The position numbers were made by a program, and so were the translations under genes. Under the pieces are notes generated by a model that saw only the letters and a list, made by a program, of their open reading frames with translations, was not told where the DNA came from and did not search any database. Of a stretch of 27,086 bases of DNA, positions 7,524 through 15,379 are shown one piece after another (the first letter of the stretch is position 1; each line of letters opens with the position of its first letter). The stretch covers positions 1 to 27,086 of the forward strand of contig JAEDNB010000004.1 in assembly GCA_016302725.1 (NCBI GenBank), in the 5' to 3' direction. Origin of the DNA: Lentisphaeria bacterium (lineage in GTDB: Bacteria; Verrucomicrobiota; Lentisphaeria; Oligosphaerales; Oligosphaeraceae).

Positions 7524-8402
7524 TTAGTAGCGCTTGTGGAAGGCGGGCTTATACACCTTCCAGGTGGTGGACTGGTCGGTGGAATTGATGACGTAGGCGG
7601 GCTCCACGATGGGTTCCCAGCCGAAGGGGAAGGTCACCAGTTCCACCACGCCCACGCATTCGCGGACCAGGAAGCGCCAGAGCCCGAGGCCGACGCCCTT
7701 GGAGCATCCGGCCAGGTCGCCCTCGGTTCTGGTGATGCGGAAGATGTTGCTGGGGACTTCCACCACGCCGAAGACGATGTTGCACAATCCCCGTCCGAAC
7801 TGGTCGGCGGGGCGGCGTTCCACGGAGGGGGTGAGCTGCATGTCGTCCAGTTTGTAGTCGTAGCCGGCGAAGCCGGTGAAGAAGTCCAGGATTTCCTCGG
7901 TGCGGACGGCGACGTAGAAGTGGACCAGGAGCAGGTCCAGCTGGAGTCTCAAGTCCCACTTGCCCCGTTCGAAGTGGAGTCTTTCGCCTTCCAGGTCGCT
8001 GGTGGCGGATTCGGCGCGCCAGGGTCCGAAGGCGGCGGTGGCGTATTTGCCGCTGTGGTACTGGAAGGTCTTGGTGTTGTTCTCATACTTGTCCACCAGC
8101 CAGAGGGGGGGGAGGAAGTGGGGGAAGGAGACACCGGTTTCCGCATTGGCGTAGAGGGAGAGCTGTGCGTAGTCGGTGACGGCCACTTCCGCGCCCAGTC
8201 CCGGCCCGAGGGCGATGCCGCAGCGGACCGTGTCCAGCAGGTCGGAGACGCGGTTCCAGAGGAAGAGTTCGGACTTGACCAGGAAGGCATTGGGATCCAG
8301 GAGGTCATGGGAGGACTGGAATTCCTGGGCCTTCAGGGGCATGAGGCTGGCGGCGACCAGTGCCAGAAAACCGAACAGAAATGTGACTTGGCTCTTGCGC
8401 AT
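7524..8402 (-). CDS. exported protein with TIGR04073-type (exosortase-system-associated) C-terminal domain
   Basis: This 292-residue product starts at the ATG at 8402, which opens a signal peptide (MRKSQVTFLFGFLALVAASL, then 'PLKAQ'). Residues 45-100 contain 'GIALGPGLGAEVAVTDYAQLSLYANAETG', a beta-barrel-like stretch seen in exported proteins of Verrucomicrobia and Lentisphaerae. Residues 199-270 read 'ADQFGRGLCNIVFGVVEVPSNI', then 'GVGLGLWRFLVRECVGVVELVTFPF'. That is the order I know from the TIGR04073 family, named after its association with exosortase systems. No exosortase or PEP-CTERM protein is visible here. Typical members are near 125 residues, so this one carries an extra N-terminal half. 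The role is unknown; envelope location is likely. Confidence 0.75.
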   Translation of the reverse strand: MRKSQVTFLFGFLALVAASLMPLKAQEFQSSHDLLDPNAFLVKSELFLWNRVSDLLDTVRCGIALGPGLGAEVAVTDYAQLSLYANAETGVSFPHFLPPLWLVDKYENNTKTFQYHSGKYATAAFGPWRAESATSDLEGERLHFERGKWDLRLQLDLLLVHFYVAVRTEEILDFFTGFAGYDYKLDDMQLTPSVERRPADQFGRGLCNIVFGVVEVPSNIFRITRTEGDLAGCSKGVGLGLWRFLVRECVGVVELVTFPFGWEPIVEPAYVINSTDQSTTWKVYKPAFHKRY

Positions 8403-8693
8403 GGGGGGGGGATCCTTGTGGAGGGTGAATCCGGAACGTCTCGCTTGCCGTTGTTCCGCAGGGAGAAACGCCATGGGGAAGCGGAGGGGCGCAGCCCCCT
8501 GGCAAGCCGCGGAAGACGGCCCGCCCGGCGGAGGGGAACGGGAAAGCGAGTCCCGGCGTGCAGAAAAAAAACAAAACAAGCCCAATTTAGCCTATGATGG
8601 ACATTTTTAAAGCCATGGGATGTGAAAAACTTGGCAAATGAGGGGGAAATCCTGGGGTTTGTGGCGTGGGGCTTGTGGGGGCGTCCCGTGGGG
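8403..8693. other. intergenic region with an AT-rich patch
   Basis: This 291-bp gap separates the ABC ATPase from the 7524-8402 gene. It contains an A/T-rich island (8562-8635) that stands out from the GC-rich surroundings, the likely place for the promoter of the 7524-8402 gene. On the minus strand TTTAAA and TAAATT lie 16 bp apart there, a weak sigma-70 match. A small GGGGC-GCA-GCCCC hairpin is at 8486-8498. No gene is visible. Confidence 0.4.
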
Positions 8694-9296
8694 TCAGGGG
8701 GTCTTCCAGGGGAGGGGGGTGGCGCCGCAGAGAGTGGCGTACTCTTCCCGGTGCGTGGTCAGGAGGATGGCGTGTGTGTGGGCGTTCCGGTGCCATTCCT
8801 CCAGGAGGGTGGCGCAGACCTCTGCGTTGTGGGTGTCCAGGGCGCTGAAGGGTTCGTCCAGGAGGAGCAGTTGGGGATTTGCCAGGAGTGCCCGGACGAG
8901 GTTTCCCCTTTGGGCCTCCCCCCCGGAGAGTTCCTGGGGTTTGCAGTGGGCCTTGTGGGCGAGGCCGGTTTTTTGGAGGAGTTCCTCCCGTTGCCTGGGG
9001 GAGGCTGCGGGGGCGGCCAGTCGGAGGTTTTCCTGGAGGGTCAGCCAGGGGAAGAGCCTGGGTTCCTGGAAGACGAAGGCGGTGCTGAGGCCTCGGGGGC
9101 GCCGGAGGCGTCCCTGCTGGGGGGCGAGGAGTCCGGCGGCCAGGCGGAGGAATGTGGTCTTTCCGCATCCCGAGGGGCCGGGGAGGAGCCAGGTCTCCCC
9201 GGGCATCAGTTGCCAGGACCATTCCCGCAGGAGGGGGGCGGGGGTGCCCGGCCACTGGAAGGTGACCTTCTGGAAATCGAGGAGGGGGGCGGTCAT
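8694..9296 (-). CDS. ABC transporter ATP-binding protein, NitT/TauT (SsuB/TauB) type
   Basis: This 200-residue ATPase starts at the ATG at 9296, overlapping the permease stop by 4 bp. It has Walker A 'GPSGCGKTT' (40-48), the Q-loop in 'VFQEPRLFPWLT' (Q77), signature 'LSGGEAQR' (123-130), Walker B 'LLLLDEP' (143-149) and the H-loop 'TTHREE' (H182). The 'FQEPRLFPWLTLQEN' phrasing is typical of SsuB/TauB/NrtD-type importers for nitrate, sulfonates, taurine or thiamine-like precursors. It is shorter than usual (about 240-260) and ends soon after the H-loop. It sits on the inner face of the cytoplasmic membrane with the adjacent permease. Confidence 0.93.
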   Translation of the reverse strand: MTAPLLDFQKVTFQWPGTPAPLLREWSWQLMPGETWLLPGPSGCGKTTFLRLAAGLLAPQQGRLRRPRGLSTAFVFQEPRLFPWLTLQENLRLAAPAASPRQREELLQKTGLAHKAHCKPQELSGGEAQRGNLVRALLANPQLLLLDEPFSALDTHNAEVCATLLEEWHRNAHTHAILLTTHREEYATLCGATPLPWKTP

Positions 9297-10036
9297 AGGG
9301 TACGGAGCCTCCGCACCAGCAGGGCGTCGATGGCCATTCCCAGGAGGGCGATGAGGAGAGTCCAGGCGAAGAGCCTCTCCAGGGCCAGGTCGTGGTAGCT
9401 TTGGTAGATTTGCGCCCCCATGCCGTCTGTGGCGCCGAAGAACTCCGCCGTGGCGGTGACCTTCCAGGTGATGCCGCAGGCGTAGGAGAAGGCGCCTGCC
9501 AGGGGATGGGCGATGGCGGGCATCAGGAGGTGCCGCCACTTCTGCCAGGGGGAGAGGCGGTAGACGACGGCCACCTCGAACCAGCGGGGATCCAGTCCCC
9601 GGACGGCGTTGGCGGTTTGGATGAGGAGGATGGGGAAGACGGAGATGGTGGAGACGGCCAGGGGGATGGCGCCTCCCAGGGAGAGCCAGACCATGAGGAG
9701 GGAGATCCAGACGATGGGGGGGCATCCCTGGGCCAGGGTGACCATGGGGGAAAGGGCGTCGTGGAGCCGGGGATTCCGGCCGCAGAGTGTGCCCAGGGCC
9801 AGTCCCGCTGCGCCACCCAGGGCTAGCCCCCCGCTTCCCCGCAGCAGGGTGAGGAGCAGGGAGCGCCAGGTGGCGCGGTTGGCCATGAGGCCACCCAGGG
9901 CGCGGAGGGTGCTTTGGGGGGAGGGGAGGATTCGCTCTCCATTGGCCAGGGCCAGGATTTCCCATAGAAGGAGAAACAGGAGAGGGGGGAGGAGCGCCCA
10001 GAGGGAAAGGGATGTGCCTTTTTGGCGGGAAGGCAT
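9293..10036 (-). CDS. ABC transporter permease, NitT/TauT (SsuC/TauC) type
   Basis: This 247-residue protein has about six membrane segments; the first ('LLPPLLFLLLWEILALA') begins near residue 15. The cytoplasmic coupling loop reads 'EVAVVYRLSPWQKWRHLLMPAIAHPLAGA', which fits the EAA motif of binding-protein-dependent importers. It overlaps the ATPase gene by 4 bp and follows the lipoprotein gene by 20 bp. No typical periplasmic substrate-binding protein is encoded beside it, which is unusual for an importer; the substrate is unknown. Confidence 0.92.
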   Translation of the reverse strand: MPSRQKGTSLSLWALLPPLLFLLLWEILALANGERILPSPQSTLRALGGLMANRATWRSLLLTLLRGSGGLALGGAAGLALGTLCGRNPRLHDALSPMVTLAQGCPPIVWISLLMVWLSLGGAIPLAVSTISVFPILLIQTANAVRGLDPRWFEVAVVYRLSPWQKWRHLLMPAIAHPLAGAFSYACGITWKVTATAEFFGATDGMGAQIYQSYHDLALERLFAWTLLIALLGMAIDALLVRRLRTL

Positions 10037-10056
10037 GGGGCAGTGGGGAGGCGGGC

Positions 10057-10488
10057 CTACTTTTGCCGGGGGAGGGGCAGGGGGTGGAGGACACGGCGTG
10101 GCGGGGCGCCGTCAACCTGGTATTGCAGGGAGAGGCGGTGGGAGGCGGTGGCCAGGAGCGCCACCCAGAGCAGGCCTGGCCTGGGGCATCGGCGGGCGTC
10201 GATTTCGGCGTAGCCCCGCCGGGTCAGGCTGCGGGAGAGGAGGGCGAGTTCCCCCTGGGGAAAGCCTGCCTGGAGGAGGGGCGCCCACAGGTTTTCCGCC
10301 TCCAGGTGTTCCCGCACCTCGCCGGGGGAGAGGGGGACGGGCACGGCTTCCTGGAGGCAGAGGGGGGGCACCACGGTGGGGAACATCCCGGCCACCGGGC
10401 GGGAGGGGGGCAGGTAGGGGGAGGTGGCGCATCCCCCGCACAGCAGCAGGAGGCAAAGAAGGGGGAGGAGCAGGGGGCGGGGGGGCAT
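10057..10488 (-). CDS. small predicted lipoprotein
   Basis: This 143-residue protein has an N-terminal hydrophobic stretch ending in a lipobox-like 'LCGGC' (acylated Cys about 20). The mature part has no domain I recognise; it contains 'LLQAGFPQGELALLSRSLTRRGYAEIDARRCPRPGL', suggesting a small alpha/beta fold. It lies 6 nt after the beta-helix gene and 20 nt before the permease, so it belongs to the same transcript. It is too short for a usual substrate-binding protein but could be an accessory lipoprotein for that transporter. Confidence 0.75.
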   Translation of the reverse strand: MPPRPLLLPLLCLLLLCGGCATSPYLPPSRPVAGMFPTVVPPLCLQEAVPVPLSPGEVREHLEAENLWAPLLQAGFPQGELALLSRSLTRRGYAEIDARRCPRPGLLWVALLATASHRLSLQYQVDGAPPRRVLHPLPLPRQK

Positions 10489-10494
10489 GGCGGT

Positions 10495-12030
10495 CTAGCG
10501 CTGGTAGAGCACTTGGGTGTTGCGGAAGAGGGTAGGATGGAGGGAGAGGCGGGGGGGCTTCCCGCTCTCCGTGAAAACCCCCCGGAGGATCACCTTGCCG
10601 GTGAGGGGATAGGGGATGGGTCCCTGCTTCGCCTCCCGCCCCGGGAGGAAATTGGCAAAGAGAAAGACGGGGATGGCTCCCTTCGGGGTCTTGTCCAGGA
10701 TTTTCAGGCCCTGGACGGTGATGGTGGCGGGCATGCGGCAGGGATGCCCGAAATCGTGGTTCCCCAGGTTGTAGCCATCCACCAGCCCGGTGTGGGGGGA
10801 GTTCTCCGGGGGGGCCAGGACGCAGTTCCGGATGACCATGTTCCCGTCCCAGGTGGAGCCGTAGTCGCCCCGGAGGTGGGTCATCCACCGGCTGTGGACC
10901 CAGGTGTTTTCCATGAGGAAGGTGCCATAGCCGATGAGGTTGACGCCCGCGTAGCCCAGGGCGCAGTTCCGGATGGTGACATTGGCGACGCCCTGGTGGG
11001 CGTCGAAGCGGGAGAGGGTGCATCCCTCCAGGAGGAGGTCCCGGCAGAAATTCGTGCCCATGATGCCCCATTTGGTGGTGTCGTGGATGCTGTTGGTCTG
11101 GGTGACGTTCTGGAAGGTGAGGCGGACGGCGCGGTGTGCGCCCAGGTCATAGGAGCCCATGGTCACGGGCTTTCCGGCGGAGCCGATGGTGGAGTAGGTT
11201 TTGTGTCCGGTGACCCGGGTGTCCTTCAGGAGGCAGTTGTAGCAGTTCTTGAAGAAGAAGAAGCCGGTGTAGGGGGCGCCGCTGGGGCCTTCCCCCACCA
11301 CGTAGTGGGCCATGCCTTCCAGGGTGACGTTGGAGCGGTTGACGAAGAAGCCGCGGGCGTGGTAGGTGTACTTGGATTCCGCCCGGTTGGCGATGGTGCG
11401 GAAGATTCCGCCCCGGATGGTGATGGGGCGGTCTTCCGCGGAGTAGGCCATGGCGGAGGTGACCTGGGGGAACTCCCAGACGGGAGGGGTGGAGGGGTGG
11501 AGGGAACCGTCCTTCTCCACCAGGAGCACGTCGGAGGCGGGAACCCCGTTGTTCTGGTTCAGCCCGTAGCGGATGAAATGGCGCCGGGTGTTGTCGGTGA
11601 CCACCAGGAGGGCGCGGGCCGGCAGGGTGGTGCCGATGGTTGTGGAGGCGGGGGAGAGGGGGGCCTGCACCGTGACTGCCCAGGGGGCGCGGTCGGATTC
11701 CACCGCGAAGACATTCACCTGCCCTTCCTGGACGGTAAGGGTGCTGTCGTCGATGAGGAAGACGGCATCGCGGAAATCGGTGTCGGTCTTGATGACGGCG
11801 GGGCCGCCCACGCCAATCCGGTAGGTGGCGCCGCTTTTTGCCCGGACGGGGAGGAGGCGTTCGTTGGCGTATTGGTGGGCCTTCTGGATGGCGGGGAGGT
11901 CGTTGGCCTTCCCGTCCCCCCGTGCGCCGAAGCTTTCGTAGGTGACGTAGTCGGTTTCCGCGGCCAGGGGGGCGGCGACGAGAGTGAGCAGGATGGCCAC
12001 GAGGGGGAGGGGGAGGGGTGTCCTGGGCAT
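10495..12030 (-). CDS. secreted right-handed parallel beta-helix protein (pectate-lyase-3-like)
   Basis: This 511-residue protein has a signal peptide ending 'APLAAE' near residue 24. It then reads 'YVTYESFGARGDGKANDLPAIQKAHQYAN', the standard opening of the Pectate_lyase_3/GH28-type beta-helix. Rungs recur through 230-430 as short N/V/I-rich strands such as 'NVTLEGMAHYVVG', 'NCLLKDTRVTG', 'DLLLEGCTLSRFDAH' and 'NVTIRNCALGYAG', ending in a beta-rich C-terminus. Proteins with this fold bind or cleave polysaccharides outside the cell; I cannot identify catalytic residues, so lyase, hydrolase and plain binding all remain open. It starts 4 nt after the U32 gene stop and is in the same run. Confidence 0.85.
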   Translation of the reverse strand: MPRTPLPLPLVAILLTLVAAPLAAETDYVTYESFGARGDGKANDLPAIQKAHQYANERLLPVRAKSGATYRIGVGGPAVIKTDTDFRDAVFLIDDSTLTVQEGQVNVFAVESDRAPWAVTVQAPLSPASTTIGTTLPARALLVVTDNTRRHFIRYGLNQNNGVPASDVLLVEKDGSLHPSTPPVWEFPQVTSAMAYSAEDRPITIRGGIFRTIANRAESKYTYHARGFFVNRSNVTLEGMAHYVVGEGPSGAPYTGFFFFKNCYNCLLKDTRVTGHKTYSTIGSAGKPVTMGSYDLGAHRAVRLTFQNVTQTNSIHDTTKWGIMGTNFCRDLLLEGCTLSRFDAHQGVANVTIRNCALGYAGVNLIGYGTFLMENTWVHSRWMTHLRGDYGSTWDGNMVIRNCVLAPPENSPHTGLVDGYNLGNHDFGHPCRMPATITVQGLKILDKTPKGAIPVFLFANFLPGREAKQGPIPYPLTGKVILRGVFTESGKPPRLSLHPTLFRNTQVLYQR

Positions 12031-12034
12031 GGCG

Positions 12035-14119
12035 TCAGCGGAGGGTCCTGTCGTAGTTGAAGAGGAAGGGTGCGGGGCCGGGAGGGGGGAGGACGGGATG
12101 CTCCAGTCCCGTGAGGTCAGCCTCCAGCCGCGCCCCCTTTGCCAAGGGATCCCGGAGGGTTCTCCAGTCCATGGGGGTTTCCGGCCGCAGGACGGTGGAG
12201 TCCCCCTCCTGCCGGTGGCGCAGGGTCACCTTCCGGGCGTCCTGGAGGGTTTCCCCTGCGGGGAAGTCCTCCGGGAGTTTTGCCCGGGTGGTCATCAGGG
12301 GCGGGTGGCTGAAGAGGGTGAGGGCGAGAGGGGCGGGGCAGTGTGCGCAGAGTTCCTGGAGTTGGCGGCGGTCCATTTCCCAGGAGGCGGCGCACCAGAG
12401 TGCCCCCAGTTGTTGCAGCGCCTTGGCGGCCATGGAATTGAGGACGGCAAGGCCCTGTCCCGTGGCAAAGGGGGCCTGGAGGTCGAGGCAGAGCCGGAGG
12501 GTGTCCCAGGAGTTGGCCTCCAGGGGGATTCCCCGCTCCTTTGCCCAAAGGACGAGGGCCTGGAGGGCGGGGAGGGCTTCCTCGTGGCAGACGGAGGGCA
12601 GGGCGAGGGCCAGGCTTCCCTGGGGGGTGGGGGCGGCCAGGAGGGGGGCCAGGGCCTCCTCCAGCCGGGCCGGGGACTCCGTCCCTTCCAGGGCGAGAAT
12701 CACGCCGTGGCGGGCAGGTGTCTGCCTGTGGCGGAGGAATTCCGGGAGCTGGGGCAGGCGCAGGCGGAATGCGTGGGGCGGTTCTCCCAGGGGATGGCGG
12801 TTTGCGGGGGCGGGGGAGTCGGGGGCAAGGCGTTCCTGGACCTGGGGGGGGAGCGGCTGGCGGATGGTGCCGTCGTCCTCCTTGGTGGCCCGTCGGAGGA
12901 ATTCCTGGAGTTCCTGGAGGATGGTCTCCTGGCATCGGCGTGGCAGGAGGAGTTGCGCCAGGGCGTCGTCCACCAGGAAATGGGGTGGGCATGCGGGGGC
13001 GAGGGCGGCCTTTGCCTGGCGGAGGAGTTCCTCCAGGGGGAGTGCCCTGCGGGGATTGGGGATTCGCTGGGGAGGGATTCGGAAATCCTGGGCGAGGGGG
13101 CCGAAGGTGCATTGGAAGAGGGTGCCTCCCTGGGGGGCGGGCTCCACCTTCACCTGAAGGGTCGGGGGCTGCGGGGGGGCTTCCTCCCCGGAGTCATCGG
13201 CTGGGGCTGGGGCTGGGGCGGCCTTCCTTCCCCGTCCCAGGCTGGTGTCGGTCAGCCCCCTTCGGGCGCCGAGATAATATCCCTCTGTGAGGGAGCGTCC
13301 CGTATATCCCCCCAGGGTTTCCGCCTGTTCCTTGAGGGAGGCCAGGGGGGCGGTGCCCTCCTGGGCGGCGACATAGAGGCGCACGGCCTGGGAGACCCAG
13401 GAGGCGGATTTCAGGCGCCCTTCGATTTTCAGGGAGGCCACCCCCATCTCCGCCAGTTCTGGAAGGCGCTCCACCAGGCACAGGTCCTTCATGGACAGGG
13501 GATGCCCCTCCGGGGAACCGGCCCCCGCCCGGCGCCAGCCCACCCGGCAGGGGGAGGCGCAGGCGCCCCGGTTGCCGCTCCGCCCCCCAACCCAGCTGGA
13601 AAGCAGGCAACGCCCCGAGGCACAAAAGCAAAGGGCCCCCTGGACAAAGACCTCGACGGCAATCCCCCCCACCTGGCAGCAGGCCCGGATTTCCTCCCTG
13701 GTCATCTCCCGGGCCAGCACGACCCGGTCACAGCCCAGCTCCCGCGCCATGCGCACCCCCGCGCTGGTGGAGACCCCGGCCTGGGTGCTTAAGTGAAATT
13801 CCAATTCAGGAAAGAGGGGGCGCAGGGAGAGGAGGGCGGGGTCGCGCACAATCACGGCGTCCACCCCGGTGGCCCTGGCCAGGGCCAGGGTGCGGGCGGC
13901 CAGCCCCAGTTCCCGCTGGGTCAGGTCGATGTTCAGGGTCAGATGGGCCTTGGCGCCGGCACGGTGAATCCGTTCCACCACGCCGGGGAGTTCCTCCTGG
14001 GTGAAATTCTGGGCCCCCCGCCGGGCATTGAGGCGTTTCAGCCCGAAATAGACGGCGTCCGCGCCCGCCTCCAGGGCGGCATCCAGGGTATTGGCGTTGA
14101 CGGGGGCGAGGATTTCCAT
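12035..14119 (-). CDS. U32-family protein (peptidase U32 / RlhA-like) with extra C-terminal region
   Basis: This 694-residue cytosolic protein starts 'MEILAPVNANTLDAALEAGADAVYFGL', the usual U32 opening. The U32 signature is complete: 'EVFVQGALCFCASGRCLLSS' (156-175) followed by 'GGRSGNRGACASPCR' (178-192), giving conserved cysteines 164, 171, 187 and 191. Related E. coli proteins include RlhA (23S rRNA C2501 hydroxylation), which shares the long layout with a DUF3656-type C-terminal part. An rRNA or tRNA-modifying Fe-S enzyme is therefore as likely as a peptidase. The gene begins the five-gene run ending at 8694. Its ATG follows a CCCCC tract with no Shine-Dalgarno; a TTTATAT on the minus strand (about 14147-14153) may be part of its promoter. 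Confidence 0.9.
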   Translation of the reverse strand: MEILAPVNANTLDAALEAGADAVYFGLKRLNARRGAQNFTQEELPGVVERIHRAGAKAHLTLNIDLTQRELGLAARTLALARATGVDAVIVRDPALLSLRPLFPELEFHLSTQAGVSTSAGVRMARELGCDRVVLAREMTREEIRACCQVGGIAVEVFVQGALCFCASGRCLLSSWVGGRSGNRGACASPCRVGWRRAGAGSPEGHPLSMKDLCLVERLPELAEMGVASLKIEGRLKSASWVSQAVRLYVAAQEGTAPLASLKEQAETLGGYTGRSLTEGYYLGARRGLTDTSLGRGRKAAPAPAPADDSGEEAPPQPPTLQVKVEPAPQGGTLFQCTFGPLAQDFRIPPQRIPNPRRALPLEELLRQAKAALAPACPPHFLVDDALAQLLLPRRCQETILQELQEFLRRATKEDDGTIRQPLPPQVQERLAPDSPAPANRHPLGEPPHAFRLRLPQLPEFLRHRQTPARHGVILALEGTESPARLEEALAPLLAAPTPQGSLALALPSVCHEEALPALQALVLWAKERGIPLEANSWDTLRLCLDLQAPFATGQGLAVLNSMAAKALQQLGALWCAASWEMDRRQLQELCAHCPAPLALTLFSHPPLMTTRAKLPEDFPAGETLQDARKVTLRHRQEGDSTVLRPETPMDWRTLRDPLAKGARLEADLTGLEHPVLPPPGPAPFLFNYDRTLR

Positions 14120-14278
14120 GGGGGCGTGGCGGGGCGGGGGAGTGGGGATATAAAGCGACGCCCCCGCGCCTCCTTCCTTCCTGGAGGAGAGCAGGGGCGT
14201 GGCTGGCGTGGGGCGGCCGTGGCGGGGGGTGCCCTATGGCCGCGTTTTCCTGGGCGGGGGCGTTTTCCGGGGCGATTT

Positions 14279-14298
14279 CCCTCCCTGGGCGGGGAGGG
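14279..14298 (-). terminator. hairpin directly after the DUF481 gene stop
   Basis: CCCTCCC (14279-14285) and GGGAGGG (14292-14298) form a perfect 7-bp stem with a 6-nt loop, starting at the base next to the stop codon at 14299. No T run follows, only AAATCG, so it is a non-canonical terminator candidate. Confidence 0.4.
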
Positions 14299-15327
14299 TC
14301 ACTTCCACTTGAAGACCATTTTGGCGAAGTAGTTGGTTTCCATGCGCTCGGAGCCCTTGGCGACGCGGCTGTTGTATTCGTTGGAGATGCCGAGGCGGAG
14401 GCTCAGGGGGTATTGGAAGACCAGGGGGATGTCCAGGGAGGATTCATGGAGCGCCCGGTAGTCGTGGAAATTTTCGAAGGCGGGCTGGAAGGTCAGGTCG
14501 GTGACCAGCTTGCCCCATTCCTGGATGTTGCGTTCGTAGTGGAGTCCGACCTGCCCTCCCATGGCGTCGTTGTGGCTTCCGTCGGTGAATTTCCGTGCCT
14601 TGGCGGAGAGCCCGAGGCGGAGGCGGAGGCTGCTTTCCGGCCTTTCGAAGAGGTAGTATCCGAAACCGGCTCCGATTTCCTGGCGGAGGCGGAGTCCGCT
14701 GGTGGTCTGCTGTTCCAGTTCGCCATTGACAAACCAGGTGGTGGGGGTGTCCAGCAGTTTATGCTCGTAGTCCACACCGGCCAGGTATTTCTTGGTATTG
14801 GTGTTGTGGTCTTCCCTTCCGTAGGCGGCGTTGGCGTGGAGTTTCAGCTTGTCCACGGGGCCGGCGAGGGTGGCCAGGGCCCCGGCCCCGCCGTTGAATT
14901 TCTCGGAGTTGCCGGTCTTGCCGGCGAGGTCCAGGGAGAATTCCCCATCCCACTTGCGCCGGGGAGGCAGGGTCGGGTCCTCCATCCCGTCCGTCCAGAG
15001 ATATTTCACCTCCTGGAGGGGGAGGGAGAGGGGGGCGGGCAGGCTCTTTCCCGCCTGGGCTTCCTGGGCGGGGAGTTCCATGCGCCCCTGGAGGCGCTGG
15101 CCGGCCTGGGTGGCGATTTCCACGGGGGCGTCGGTCTCCAGGCTCACCACCTTGCTGGCCGCAATCTTCAGCTCCCCGGCGAAGCCGGTGGAGAAGACCA
15201 GGGTGCCGTCGGTGAGGCTTTTCAGGGTTCCCTTGAGGACGGAGCCGTCATCCAGGACGAGGCGGTCCGCCTTGAGGAGGGGGAGGAGAAGGCAGCAGGA
15301 GAGGAGGAAGAGGAGCTTTCGCGTCAT
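14299..15327 (-). CDS. DUF481 family outer-membrane beta-barrel protein
   Basis: This 342-residue product starts at the ATG at 15327, which begins a signal peptide (MTRKLLFLLSCCLLLPLLKA); an upstream in-frame TTG is less likely. Residues 21-70 ('DRLVLDDGSVLKGTLKSLTDGTLVF') form a small SH3-like beta segment common ahead of DUF481 in Planctomycetes and Verrucomicrobia. From about residue 128 ('WDGEFSLDLAGKTGNSEKFNGG') to the end runs the DUF481/YdiY pattern of alternating amphipathic strands, closing with an aromatic-rich 'NYFAKMVFKWK', typical of an outer-membrane barrel. Function of the family is poorly known. It appears to be a single-gene unit. Confidence 0.88.
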   Translation of the reverse strand: MTRKLLFLLSCCLLLPLLKADRLVLDDGSVLKGTLKSLTDGTLVFSTGFAGELKIAASKVVSLETDAPVEIATQAGQRLQGRMELPAQEAQAGKSLPAPLSLPLQEVKYLWTDGMEDPTLPPRRKWDGEFSLDLAGKTGNSEKFNGGAGALATLAGPVDKLKLHANAAYGREDHNTNTKKYLAGVDYEHKLLDTPTTWFVNGELEQQTTSGLRLRQEIGAGFGYYLFERPESSLRLRLGLSAKARKFTDGSHNDAMGGQVGLHYERNIQEWGKLVTDLTFQPAFENFHDYRALHESSLDIPLVFQYPLSLRLGISNEYNSRVAKGSERMETNYFAKMVFKWK

Positions 15328-15379
15328 GTTGGCAGGGTTGTTGTTGGGTGGATACAAGGCAGGGGAAAGGGGAGGGCGG

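Noticed and set aside
13198..13220. GGGGCT triplication in the U32 gene
   Set aside because: A short in-frame Pro/Ala linker repeat with no sign of phase variation.
15327..15357. An upstream TTG start extending the DUF481 protein by 10 residues
   Set aside because: The ATG at 15327 directly begins a normal signal peptide; the extension adds Asn/Pro residues ahead of it.
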